Positions 1 through 7,977 of a stretch of 64,000 nucleotides of DNA are shown in pieces. The notes beneath the pieces are model-generated. The model did not search any database. It was not told where the DNA came from and saw only the letters and a program-made list of their open reading frames with translations. Numbering within the stretch: the first letter of the stretch is position 1; each line of letters begins with the position of its first letter. The DNA is from Hymenobacter nivis (GTDB lineage Bacteria > Bacteroidota > Bacteroidia > Cytophagales > Hymenobacteraceae): NCBI RefSeq assembly GCF_006439025.1, contig NZ_RCYZ01000006.1:124001-188000 (forward strand), read 5' to 3'. The position numbers were made by a program, and so were the translations under genes.

Positions 1-1
1 C

Positions 2-556
2 GGGGCCTACCTTTTTTTCTCCGATGGCTGGTGGCACTACCTGCCGCTACTGGTGCCGCTGGCGGCCCTGGCGCTGCTCTACTCGTGGCCGCTAGGGCGC
101 TGGCGCGGGCGCCCCGTGGCCCTGCGCGACGTGCCGCTGCTGAAGGTGTTCCTCATTGCCGGGGTGTGGTCGCTCATCACGGTGGGGCTGCCGGTGCTGG
201 CCCTGCACCGCCCCTGGGCCGAGGCCCAGGGCCTGCTCGACCAGCGGTTTCTGTTGGTGCTGGCCCTGGCCATCGTGTTCGACATCCGCGACTACGGGCG
301 CGACCGGGCGGCGGGCACCCGCACGTTTCCGGGGGTGCTGGGGGTGCCGGGGGCCCGGTGGCTATCCTTGGCGCTGCTGGCCGGGGCCGTGGCCTTGGGC
401 CTGTGGCGCGGGGCCGCCCCGCTGGCCGTGCTGCTGCCGGGCGTGCTGGCCGCTGCCGTCATCGCCGCGGCCGAAGAGTCGCGCGGCGACTATTTCTTCG
501 CCCTCATCACCGACGGCGTGCTGCTGGTGCAAGCCGCGGCGTACTTCATCTTTTGA
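2..556 (+). CDS. UbiA-like prenyltransferase, C-terminal part (5' truncated by window edge)
   Basis: The frame is already open at the window edge, so the true start lies upstream; about 184 residues are visible. The protein is strongly hydrophobic with several membrane spans. The segment DIRDYGRDRAAG matches the second Asp-rich (DxxxD-type) motif of the UbiA family, which transfers prenyl groups to aromatic or related acceptors in the inner membrane. The first Asp motif would be upstream of the window. The acceptor substrate cannot be told from this part; quinone, heme or carotenoid-like roles are all possible. Codon use matches the neighbouring genes. Confidence 0.7.
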   Translation, partial: GAYLFFSDGWWHYLPLLVPLAALALLYSWPLGRWRGRPVALRDVPLLKVFLIAGVWSLITVGLPVLALHRPWAEAQGLLDQRFLLVLALAIVFDIRDYGRDRAAGTRTFPGVLGVPGARWLSLALLAGAVALGLWRGAAPLAVLLPGVLAAAVIAAAEESRGDYFFALITDGVLLVQAAAYFIF

Positions 557-650
557 ACGGGGGCCATGCCCCGCAGTAAAAGGCGCGCCCAGCTGTGCAC
601 AATGGCTCGCTGGGCGGCCCGGTGAAGTTGACGGATGGCTGGTGGTGGCA

Positions 651-753
651 ACGGCTGGGAGTTAGGGCCCCAGCCGTACGGGCCTAGGGCAGGCTGCTGC
701 CCCACCAACCCTCAAACCCACGAAACGTACTGGTCGGGAAACGGTGGTTTCCC
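651..753. promoter_or_regulatory. two short dyads in the gap before the DUF4239-like gene
   Basis: Positions 651-659 and 669-677 form a 9-bp inverted repeat (ACGGCTGGG / CCCAGCCGT) with a 9-nt loop and no T tract. Positions 736-753 form a second dyad, GGGAAAC-GGTG-GTTTCCC, about 55 bp ahead of the next start codon. The second could be an operator or a leader hairpin. No clear TAnnTTTG box is visible here. Confidence 0.3.
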
Positions 754-806
754 ACGGTGCTGCTTGCGCAGCAGGCGCGGCTGCTGGTCAATAACTTACC
801 TCTTCC

Positions 807-1592
807 GTGGACTGGATTTACTCCCTACCCAACTGGTTGTTCTTCATCTTTTGCTGCGGTACCACCCTGGTTGTTTCCCTGGTGGGCATGGTGCTGCTGC
901 GGCCGTGGGTGCGGGCCCATGCCGGCCCCTCGGCCGAGCACAACGATTTGGTGAGCTATTTCCTGGGCACTTCGGGCGTGATTTACGGCATCTTGCTGGG
1001 CCTGGTCGCCGCCGGGGTGTGGAGCAATTTCCAAACCTTATCAGCCCAAGTGGACAGCGAGGCCACCATTACGGCGGCCCTGTACCAGGACCTGGCCACG
1101 TACCCGCCCGCCTACCGCCGGCCCTACCAGCGCGAGCTGCGGGCGTACGTCTGGTCGGTGATTCACCAAGACTGGCCGGCGCACCACCGGGGCGAGGTGC
1201 CCCAGCAGAGCAGCACGGTGCTGCGTTCGTTCAAGAACCACTTGTTCGATTTTGATCCGCCCACCTCCCGGTTGCGCATCGTGCACGAGCAGGCCATCAA
1301 CCAGCTCAACGAGCTGCTGCTGGCCCACCGCCTGCGGCTGCGCGGCAACCAAACCAACCTGCCCACCCTGCTGTGGTGGGTCATCGTCCTGGGCGCGCTG
1401 ATTACCGTGGTGATTTCCTGGTTTTTCGTGTCCGATGACAAGCCGAAGCAGGTCATCCTCACCTCCCTCATTGCGCTGCTGCTAGGGTCGCTGCTGTTCC
1501 TGACGGCTGCCATGGACAACCCCTTCCGCGGGGGCTTCAGCGTGAATGCCAGCGCCTTCGAGTCCGTGCTCTACGAGATGGTCAACTACTAG
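807..1592 (+). CDS. DUF4239 / bestrophin-like membrane protein
   Basis: 261 residues starting at GTG 807, giving MDWIYSLPNW. Two hydrophobic segments lie near the N-terminus (about residues 8-30 and 48-70) and two near the C-terminus (about 192-212 and 217-237). Between them is a soluble helical part. The layout and the segment SGVIYGILLGLVAAGVW resemble the DUF4239 family, annotated as bestrophin-like and of unknown function; the known bestrophins are anion channels. No catalytic motif is seen. The GTG start is chosen because it directly precedes the first membrane span. Family assignment is by overall look only. Confidence 0.6.
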   Translation: MDWIYSLPNWLFFIFCCGTTLVVSLVGMVLLRPWVRAHAGPSAEHNDLVSYFLGTSGVIYGILLGLVAAGVWSNFQTLSAQVDSEATITAALYQDLATYPPAYRRPYQRELRAYVWSVIHQDWPAHHRGEVPQQSSTVLRSFKNHLFDFDPPTSRLRIVHEQAINQLNELLLAHRLRLRGNQTNLPTLLWWVIVLGALITVVISWFFVSDDKPKQVILTSLIALLLGSLLFLTAAMDNPFRGGFSVNASAFESVLYEMVNY

Positions 1593-1625
1593 CCGCGCCG
1601 TTGCGGCGAGCGAGCACCGCAGGGT

Positions 1626-3131
1626 TTATTCCGTCAGCGCCTGCAAGGCCGGGCCAATGTGCGCCACCAAATCGCTGGCGATGAGACCGGCCTCGCCGGT
1701 GGCGGCGGCGGCTAGGTCGCCGGCGTGGCCGTGGGCCAGCACGGCGAGGCGGGCGGCGTGCAGGGGCCCCAGGCGCTGGTCGGCACGCAAGGCCAGCACG
1801 AGGCCGGTTAGCACGTCGCCGCTGCCGCCGGTGCCCATGCCGGGGTTGCCGGTGCTGTTGAAGTACACCTGCCCGTCGGGGGCCCCCACGGCGGTGTAGG
1901 CCCCCTTCAGCACCACCACGCAGCGGTATTTCTGGGCAAATTCGCGGAGTAAATCAAGGCGGTGGTAATCGTCGTGGGCCTTTTCGGTGAGGCGCGTGAA
2001 CTCGCCGATGTGGGGCGTGAGCACCGTGTTTGGGGGTAGCAGCGCTAGCAGCTCGCGGTGCGCGCCCAGTAGGTTCAGGGCATCGGCGTCGATGACGAGC
2101 GGCACCGTGGCCGTGCGCAGCAGCTGCGCCAGCACGGCACGGGTGGCATCTTCTTGCCCCAGCCCGGGGCCGATGCCCACGGCCTGGTAGGGCCCCAGGT
2201 CGGGCAATTCGCTAATGAAATTGGCCTGCGCATCGGTCAGGCACATGGCCTCGGGGCGGGTGGTTTGAAAAATGTCGTAGCCCCCGCCGGGAATGTGCGC
2301 CGTGAGCAGGCCCGCGCCGCCGCGCAGGCAGGCCCCGGCGCTCAGCACGGCCGCGCCCATTTTGCCCCGGCTGCCGGCGAGCAGCAGCGCGTGGCCAAAC
2401 GTGTTTTTGTACCCGAACCGGGCGCGGCGGGGCAGGGCCACGCTGGCGTCGTGCAGCGGCGTGAAGTGCCAGGGCGTTGCGGCTTGGTCGATGAAACCCT
2501 GGTCCAGGCCAATGTCCAGCACGTGCCACTCGCCCACGTACTCGGCATTTTGCGGCAGCAAAAACGCTAGCTTGGGCAGCCCGAAGCTGAGCGTGTAGTC
2601 GGCCCGCACTACTGGGGCCCCGGGGTCGGGCTGGGGCCCATCGGCCAACAGGCCGCTGGGTAGGTCCACGGCCACCACGCGGGCCCGGGCCTGGTGCAGG
2701 TGCGCCGCCACGGCCGCCGCCAGCCCGGCCAGCGGGCGCGCCAGGCCGGTGCCAAACAGCGCATCCACCACCAGGGCCCCGGGCGCGAGAGCCGGCAGGG
2801 CATCCGCGGCCAGTTCGGCCACGGGTACGCCGCCGGGCAGGTGCTGGCGGTTGTGCTGCCAGTCGGCCGAAGGGTGCGCGGTGGGCAGCAGGGCCACGCG
2901 CACGGCGTAGCCCGCGTTGTGCAGCAGGCGGGCCAGGGCCAGGCCGTCGCCGCCGTTGTTGCCGGGGCCGCACAGCACCAGGATCTCGCCCCGCTCGTGC
3001 GGAAATGCGCCGTAGAACCACTCGGCCAGGGCTCCGGCGGCGCGCTCCATCAGCTCCACGGAAGTGATGTGCTGGGCCCGCATCGTGGCTTGGTCGAGCT
3101 GGCGGGTTTGGGCGGCGGTGAGGATTTTCAT
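1626..3131 (-). CDS. nnr: bifunctional NAD(P)H-hydrate epimerase / ADP-dependent dehydratase
   Basis: 501 residues from ATG at 3131. The open frame continues upstream, but MKILTAAQTRQLDQ is the conserved N-terminus of the YjeF epimerase domain. The epimerase half (about 1-215) has the loop VLCGPGNNGGDGLALAR. The ADP-dependent dehydratase half (about 225-500) carries GSRGKMGAA, VGIGPGLG, the VLTPHIGEF motif and the catalytic-region motif NPGMGTGGSGDVLTG. Together they repair damaged NAD(P)HX in the cytoplasm. The start codon overlaps a possible upstream ATG of the divergent hydrolase gene (CATG at 3129-3132), so the two promoters must overlap. Confidence 0.93.
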   Translation of the reverse strand: MKILTAAQTRQLDQATMRAQHITSVELMERAAGALAEWFYGAFPHERGEILVLCGPGNNGGDGLALARLLHNAGYAVRVALLPTAHPSADWQHNRQHLPGGVPVAELAADALPALAPGALVVDALFGTGLARPLAGLAAAVAAHLHQARARVVAVDLPSGLLADGPQPDPGAPVVRADYTLSFGLPKLAFLLPQNAEYVGEWHVLDIGLDQGFIDQAATPWHFTPLHDASVALPRRARFGYKNTFGHALLLAGSRGKMGAAVLSAGACLRGGAGLLTAHIPGGGYDIFQTTRPEAMCLTDAQANFISELPDLGPYQAVGIGPGLGQEDATRAVLAQLLRTATVPLVIDADALNLLGAHRELLALLPPNTVLTPHIGEFTRLTEKAHDDYHRLDLLREFAQKYRCVVVLKGAYTAVGAPDGQVYFNSTGNPGMGTGGSGDVLTGLVLALRADQRLGPLHAARLAVLAHGHAGDLAAAATGEAGLIASDLVAHIGPALQALTE

Positions 3132-3163
3132 GGCACTACTAACGCGCAAAACGCCGCCAGGGC

Positions 3164-3171
3164 TACTTTTG
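3164..3171 (+). promoter_or_regulatory. -7 box TACTTTTG
   Basis: A perfect match to the Bacteroidota TAnnTTTG element, ending 3 nt before ATG 3175. If used, the mRNA would be leaderless or nearly so. It also supports 3175 over the upstream ATG at 3130. Confidence 0.55.
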
Positions 3172-3174
3172 GCG

Positions 3175-3714
3175 ATGCAAAAACCCGCCCGCGTCTTCAT
3201 CTTGCCCGGCCTCGGCAGCTCGGGGCCCCAGCACTGGCAAACGTACTTCGAGCGCCTCCGCCCCGAATTCATCCGCATTGAGCAGCGCGACTGGGACACC
3301 CCGGACCGCGCCGAATGGGTGGCCACCGTGGCCCAAGCCCTGGCCAGCGAAGACCTGAGCCGCGTGGTGCTGGTAGCCCATAGCCTGGGCTGCGCCACCG
3401 TAGCGCACTGGGCGGCGCAGCACGGCCAGGCCATCCGCGGGGCCCTGCTGGTAGCCCCCAGCGACGTAGAAACGGCCCACTACGCCGCGCTGCCCACCAC
3501 CGGCTTCGCGCCCATGCCCTTGCAGCGGCTGCCGTTTGCGAGCACGGTGGTGGCCAGCAGCAACGACCAATGGGCCAGCGCGGCGCGGGCCCGGCAGTTT
3601 GCCGCGGCCTGGGGCAGCGAGTTGGTGGGCTTGGGCCCCGCCGGCCACATCAACGCCGAGAGCGGCCACGGCGCGTGGCCCGAGGGCCTGGCACTGCTGG
3701 GCCAATGGCTGTAG
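3175..3714 (+). CDS. RBBP9/YdeN-family alpha/beta hydrolase
   Basis: 179 residues, the usual size for this small serine hydrolase family. The first strand is [15 protein letters not shown], close to the family signature. The nucleophile elbow is VAHSLGC (Ser in GxSxG-like HSLG). A C-terminal NDQW region and the [13 protein letters not shown] segment fit the acid and His positions. Substrate unknown. ATG 3175 is preferred because a -7 box ends 3 nt upstream and the protein then starts directly before strand 1; ATG 3130 would add 15 residues. Its TAG stop is followed at once by GGCCCC, part of a wider pattern in this window. Confidence 0.85.
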   Translation: MQKPARVFILPGLGSSGPQHWQTYFERLRPEFIRIEQRDWDTPDRAEWVATVAQALASEDLSRVVLVAHSLGCATVAHWAAQHGQAIRGALLVAPSDVETAHYAALPTTGFAPMPLQRLPFASTVVASSNDQWASAARARQFAAAWGSELVGLGPAGHINAESGHGAWPEGLALLGQWL

Positions 3715-3805
3715 GGCCCCCGGCGACGCAGAAGTAAACTTACCGGCCAAAAATTGCGTTTTGCCTTCACTACCTACTTCGCTTCAACGCCAAAACCAAT
3801 CCACT

Positions 3806-4279
3806 ATGCAAACCTGGAACGACGTTATCCGCCTGGCCAACCACGGGGCCCCCACGCCCCCCCGCCGCGTCGAAAAAACCGCCGCCGAGTGGCGCGCCCA
3901 GCTCACCGCCGAGCAGTACCACGTCACGCGCGAGCACGGCACTGAGCGCGCCTTCACTGGCGAATACTGCGAGGCCCACGAGGCCGGCCTCTACGCCTGC
4001 GTGTGCTGCGGCACCCCGCTCTACGATTCCCGCACCAAGTTCGAGAGCGGCACGGGCTGGCCGAGCTTCACGCAGCCGGTGGAGGAAAGCGCCATCCGCT
4101 ACCACAAAGACACGAGCTACGGCATGGTGCGCGTGGAGGTGCTCTGCAACGTGTGCGATGCCCACCAGGGCCACGTATTCCCCGACGGGCCCGCGCCCAG
4201 CGGCCTGCGCCTGTGCATCAACTCGGCCAGCATCAAGCTGGTAACGGCCCCCGAGCCGGCGCTGCCCTCGGCCATGTAG
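3806..4279 (+). CDS. msrB: peptide-methionine (R)-S-oxide reductase
   Basis: 157 residues. MsrB reduces methionine-R-sulfoxide in proteins. Zinc-binding pairs are visible as CVCC (Cys65/68) and CNVC (Cys114/117). The core [10 protein letters not shown] and the end motif [11 protein letters not shown] contain the catalytic Cys137; the family usually reads RYCINS. No signal peptide is seen, so the enzyme is cytoplasmic. A start at ATG 3806 gives the normal N-terminus; the frame is open upstream without meaning. A terminator follows. Confidence 0.95.
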   Translation: MQTWNDVIRLANHGAPTPPRRVEKTAAEWRAQLTAEQYHVTREHGTERAFTGEYCEAHEAGLYACVCCGTPLYDSRTKFESGTGWPSFTQPVEESAIRYHKDTSYGMVRVEVLCNVCDAHQGHVFPDGPAPSGLRLCINSASIKLVTAPEPALPSAM

Positions 4280-4305
4280 TTTAGGGCCCCCCGGCCGTAC
4301 TTTTA

Positions 4306-4342
4306 AGCCCCGGCCCGGCCCTGCGCCGGCCGGGGTTTTTTA
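4306..4342 (+). terminator. intrinsic terminator after msrB
   Basis: The stem CCCCGGCC ... GGCCGGGG around a short loop (4308-4335) is followed by TTTTTTATTTT. It lies between msrB and the serine dehydratase gene. Confidence 0.8.
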
Positions 4343-4371
4343 TTTTCATCTGCTTCCCGCTCCCACCCATT

Positions 4372-5280
4372 ATGTCGCTCTTATTCACCGATTTTGCCTC
4401 CTGGCAAGCGCACTGCGCCGCCACGGGCGAGCCCCTGTACCAGCCCGTGCTCGACTACGAGATTGAGCAAAAGGGGCGCACGGAGGAGGAAATCTGGGCG
4501 GGCTTGCAGCGGGCCTACGACGTGATGCGCGACGCCGTGCACGAGGGCCTCACCGGCGACATGACCTCGCGCTCGGGCATGATCAACAACGGCGCGAAGA
4601 AGATTGCCGCCTCGCCCGTTACGGTGCTCTCGCCCGAGTTTAAGCAACTGATAACAAGCGCGCTGGGGGCCAAGGAGGTGAACTCGTGCATGGGCCGCGT
4701 GGTGGCCGCGCCCACGGCCGGGGCCTCGGGCATCTTGCCGGGCGTGCTCACCACCATCCAAAAAATCCACGGCCTGAGCGACCATAAAATCCTGGAAGGG
4801 CTGCTGGTGGCAGCCGGCATTGCCCTCATCATCGAGCAAAACGCTTCGCTGGCCGGGGCCGTGGGCGGCTGCCAGGCCGAAACCGGCTCGGCCGCCGCCA
4901 TGGGCAGCGGGGCCATCGTGCACTGCCTCGGGGGCCCTGTAGACCAAGTGTTTGCGGCGGTGGCCGTCACCATCCAGTGCATGCTGGGGCTGGTGTGCGA
5001 CCCCGTGGCGGGCCTGGTGGAGGTGCCCTGCGTGGTGCGCAACGCCTCGGCGGCGGCCATCGCCTTCTCCTCGGCCCAAATCGCCATCGCCGGCATCGAC
5101 CCCGTTATTCCCGTCGACCAGTGCGTGGCGGCCCTCGGCGAGGTGGGCCAGAGCATGGAAACCCGCTACAAGGAAACCGCCCTCGGGGGCCTGGCCAACA
5201 CCAAGCGCGGCCGCGAAATCGAAAAGCTGGTACTCGTGCAGGACGTTAACATCCTGCCCGATGATAAGCCAATCGATTAG
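4372..5280 (+). CDS. sdaAA: L-serine ammonia-lyase, iron-sulfur-dependent, alpha subunit
   Basis: 302 residues, normal for the alpha chain of the oxygen-sensitive [4Fe-4S] serine dehydratase that turns L-serine into pyruvate and ammonia. Signature stretches are CMGRVVAAPTAGASGILPG, GGCQAETGSAAAMG and CDPVAGLVEVPC; the Cys residues in these are the expected cluster ligands. The beta subunit is not next to it, so it must be elsewhere or be absent. A short dyad (GTTACCA ... TGGTAAC, 5283-5304) follows the stop, before the convergent neighbour. Confidence 0.92.
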   Translation: MSLLFTDFASWQAHCAATGEPLYQPVLDYEIEQKGRTEEEIWAGLQRAYDVMRDAVHEGLTGDMTSRSGMINNGAKKIAASPVTVLSPEFKQLITSALGAKEVNSCMGRVVAAPTAGASGILPGVLTTIQKIHGLSDHKILEGLLVAAGIALIIEQNASLAGAVGGCQAETGSAAAMGSGAIVHCLGGPVDQVFAAVAVTIQCMLGLVCDPVAGLVEVPCVVRNASAAAIAFSSAQIAIAGIDPVIPVDQCVAALGEVGQSMETRYKETALGGLANTKRGREIEKLVLVQDVNILPDDKPID

Positions 5281-5314
5281 CAGTTACCACTGTTCGCTGG
5301 TAACTACTCACCGC

Positions 5315-6379
5315 TCAAAGAGCCCGGGTTTCGGGCGACATGGTGAGCTCTGCTAGAAATTTCAGGGCTGGGGCGTAGCGGATGCGCCGCTCCTGGAAGC
5401 GCGCCCAGGCGGCGGCGCGGTCGGCGCACACGGGCAGGCCCAGGGCGGCTAGGTCGTCGAGGGCCTGGACGAATTCGGGGCTGGTGGGCTCGGTTTTGGG
5501 CTCGGGGCCCGGCATCATTGTTTGGGGCTCGGTCACGGCCTTCACGTCGAAAAAGCGAAACACGCGGTTTAGCGACAGGCAGCCGGCCTTGAAGGTGAGC
5601 TCCATCTGGCGGGTACGGGGCCCGTCGAGGGCCGAAAATTGCAGGTTGGCCGCGTCCAGAATGAGGCCCGCCGCCATCACCCACGAGCGCCCCGGCTGCG
5701 GGGAGCGGAAAAAACCCAGGATCGGCAGCGAGGTGTGGCTTTCCTCAATTTCCACAAACCACTGCTCCCACAGGGCCCACTGCTCGTCGTCGTCGGTGAG
5801 CGAGCCGCTGGTGTTCAGCCAGTCGATGAGGTGGGTGGCCGTGGGCGGCGTGCCGGCCCGTAGTTCCAAGCGCGCCACCGTCACCTCGCGTTTCGAAAAC
5901 GCCTGGTACAGCGTGGGCAGGTACGAGAGCAGCAGCGTGAGCAGCAGCAGCCCCAGCGTGGCCTCGGAGTAGGTGAAGATGTTGATAGCAAAGCCCCGCT
6001 GGCTGGTGGTGCCCAGCGTGAGCAACGAGCTGCCGCTCAGCTCGTAGCACTTCGCCCACGAGTCGAGCCCCAGGGCCCAGTAGATGCCCGTGTAGCCCGC
6101 CCCTACCAGGGCCAGCCAGAAAATGGGCAGCGACACCAGCGCCACCGGCGCGTAGTGCGCCATGATGTGGTCGCGCCGGGCGTAGTTGTTGGCCCGGCGG
6201 GCGGCGAAGTTGAAAATCAGCCGGATACCGGCAAAAATGTGGTTGTTGAGCCGCACCGACTCGTTACGGGGCAGCACAAACGAGCGCACCGCCGCCGAGA
6301 GCGTGGTGATGACCAGCACGACGCCGGCCCCCCCGGCCAGCAGCCGCAGGGCCGGCGTCAGCAAAAATTCTAAATCCAT
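5315..6379 (-). CDS. membrane protein with a pore-loop-like region
   Basis: 354 residues. The N-terminal half is membrane-bound: spans at about 12-34 and 78-100, then a hydrophobic re-entrant-like stretch (about 112-130, SGSSLLTLGTTSQRGF) and a further span (137-157). This order, helix / P-loop / helix, looks like a two-helix potassium-channel pore, but the filter-like position reads TLGTT rather than TVGYG. The C-terminal half is soluble and acidic, with no motif I recognise. It lies 50 bp downstream of lutB on the same strand and may share its transcript. Function unknown; the channel idea is inference. Confidence 0.6.
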   Translation of the reverse strand: MDLEFLLTPALRLLAGGAGVVLVITTLSAAVRSFVLPRNESVRLNNHIFAGIRLIFNFAARRANNYARRDHIMAHYAPVALVSLPIFWLALVGAGYTGIYWALGLDSWAKCYELSGSSLLTLGTTSQRGFAINIFTYSEATLGLLLLTLLLSYLPTLYQAFSKREVTVARLELRAGTPPTATHLIDWLNTSGSLTDDDEQWALWEQWFVEIEESHTSLPILGFFRSPQPGRSWVMAAGLILDAANLQFSALDGPRTRQMELTFKAGCLSLNRVFRFFDVKAVTEPQTMMPGPEPKTEPTSPEFVQALDDLAALGLPVCADRAAAWARFQERRIRYAPALKFLAELTMSPETRAL

Positions 6380-6429
6380 ATGCAGCTTCTAACGCACGCG
6401 CTGGCCAAATCGCCGGCAGGGGCCCCGGG

Positions 6430-7821
6430 CTAAACTTCTTTCCGGTCCTGCCACATCTGCCCAAACGACAGGGGCGCGGCGGCCAGCGCGGCGCGGCGCT
6501 TGCTCCAGCCCACTTGGTCGAGCAGGCGGCCCAGGCTCCAGTCTTTTAGGGCCCCGGGCAGCACGTTCAGGGCCCAGCGGTGCTGCATGCTCCAGCGCCA
6601 CATGCCGATGGCGGCGCGCTCGGCGGCCGGGGCGTGGCCCTCGCGCACGGCCTGCTGGCGGTTGAGCAGCAGCAGGTTGTGCAGCGGAATGCGCACCGGG
6701 CACACGCTGGTGCAGGCCCCGCACAGGCTGCTGGCGTAGCTCAGGTGCATGTGCTCGGGCAGGCCGCTCAGGTGCGGGCTGATGACCGAGCCGATGGGGC
6801 CCGAGTACGTGGTTTCGTAGGTGTGGCCGCCGATGTTTTTGTACACCGGGCACACGTTCAGGCAGGCCCCGCAGCGGATGCAGCGCAGCGCGGCCCGCTT
6901 GTCGGGCTGGGCTAGCAGGTTGGTGCGGCCGTTGTCGAGCAGGATGACGACCATTTCCTCGGGGCCGTCGGGCTCGCCGGGCTGCCGGGGCCCAAAGTAC
7001 ACGGTGTTGTACACCGTCACCTGCTGGCCGGTGCCGCTGGTGCTCAGCAGGGGCCAAAACAGGTCGAGGTCGGTGAGCTGCGGAATGACTTTTTCGATGC
7101 CCACCACCGCAATGTGCAGCTTCGGAAACGTGGCCGAGAGGCGGGCGTTGCCCTCGTTCTCGGTCACGGCGATGCCGCCCTCTTTGGCCACCAGGAAGTT
7201 GCCACCCGTGATGCCCACTTCGGCCGCCGTGTACTTGTCGCGCAGCAAGTGGCGGGCCGTGAGCACGAGCTGCTGGGCGTCGTCGGTGCTTTCGGTGCCC
7301 AGGTGCTTCACGAAAATGTCGTTGATGTCGGCCTTGCTCAAGTGCATGGCCGGCGTCACGATGTGGTAGGGCCGCTCGCCGTTGAGCTGCACGATGTACT
7401 CGCCCAAGTCGGTTTCGACCGATTCGATGCCCTTGCTGGCCAGGTACTGGTTGACGTGGATTTCCTCGGTGGTCATGCTCTTGGCTTTCACCACGGTACG
7501 GGCCCCGCGCTCGTCGGCCAACCGGCCAATCTCGGCCAGGGCCTCGGCCGCGTCGCGGGCCCAGACCACGCGGCCCCCGCGCGCCGTGAAGGCGGCCTCG
7601 AAGGCCAGCAGGTACTCGTCGAGCTTTTCCAGCACCTGCGCCTTGAGGTAGGCGCCCCGGTCGCGGGCCAGCTCGTGGTTGTGGAAGTAGCCCATGCCCG
7701 TGGCCACGGCCGCGTCGTACTTGCCGATGTTGAACCGGATTTTGCGGCGGTGCTCGCGGTCGAAGGCCTTGTTCTCGGCGTCGGTTTGGAAGGCGGCCGA
7801 CTTGGAAATTTTTGCTTGCAC
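6430..7821 (-). CDS. lutB: LutB-type lactate utilization iron-sulfur protein
   Basis: 463 residues from GTG at 7821 (VQAKISKSAAF...), which matches the family N-terminus; the open frame further upstream runs through a promoter and is not coding. An N-terminal LUD domain is followed by two ferredoxin-type clusters, CIRCGACLNVCP and CGACTSVCP, and a C-terminal DUF3390-like tail. LutB works with LutA and LutC to oxidise L-lactate to pyruvate. Neither partner is adjacent here, which is unusual. The gene after it on the same strand is the channel-like membrane protein. Confidence 0.9.
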   Translation of the reverse strand: MQAKISKSAAFQTDAENKAFDREHRRKIRFNIGKYDAAVATGMGYFHNHELARDRGAYLKAQVLEKLDEYLLAFEAAFTARGGRVVWARDAAEALAEIGRLADERGARTVVKAKSMTTEEIHVNQYLASKGIESVETDLGEYIVQLNGERPYHIVTPAMHLSKADINDIFVKHLGTESTDDAQQLVLTARHLLRDKYTAAEVGITGGNFLVAKEGGIAVTENEGNARLSATFPKLHIAVVGIEKVIPQLTDLDLFWPLLSTSGTGQQVTVYNTVYFGPRQPGEPDGPEEMVVILLDNGRTNLLAQPDKRAALRCIRCGACLNVCPVYKNIGGHTYETTYSGPIGSVISPHLSGLPEHMHLSYASSLCGACTSVCPVRIPLHNLLLLNRQQAVREGHAPAAERAAIGMWRWSMQHRWALNVLPGALKDWSLGRLLDQVGWSKRRAALAAAPLSFGQMWQDRKEV

Positions 7822-7906
7822 GGAGGTTCGGAGTTTAAGTGGCCCGGCCCCACCGGGCCACGGAGCTAAAGTTAAGCACCGAGTGGTGGGCTTACCGCTC
7901 GGGCAC

Positions 7907-7946
7907 AAAAAAAGTGCGCCGTCCGGGGCCCCGGGCGGCGCACTCT
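7907..7946 (-). terminator. intrinsic terminator after the M28 pair
   Basis: On the minus strand the stem AGTGCGCCG ... CGGCGCACT is followed by a run of seven T. It lies between the second M28 peptidase and lutB. Confidence 0.85.
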
Positions 7947-7977
7947 GCATTCGGGGCCGGCGGATGCCGGCCCCGGC

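Noticed and set aside
3132-3434. N-terminal extension of the Nnr frame by about 100 residues
   Set aside because: The extension overlaps the divergent hydrolase gene, has poor protein composition, and MKILTAAQTRQLD is the family N-terminus.
7822-7950. Longer LutB start upstream of GTG 7821
   Set aside because: It would include the terminator hairpin region at 7907-7946 and lacks family similarity.
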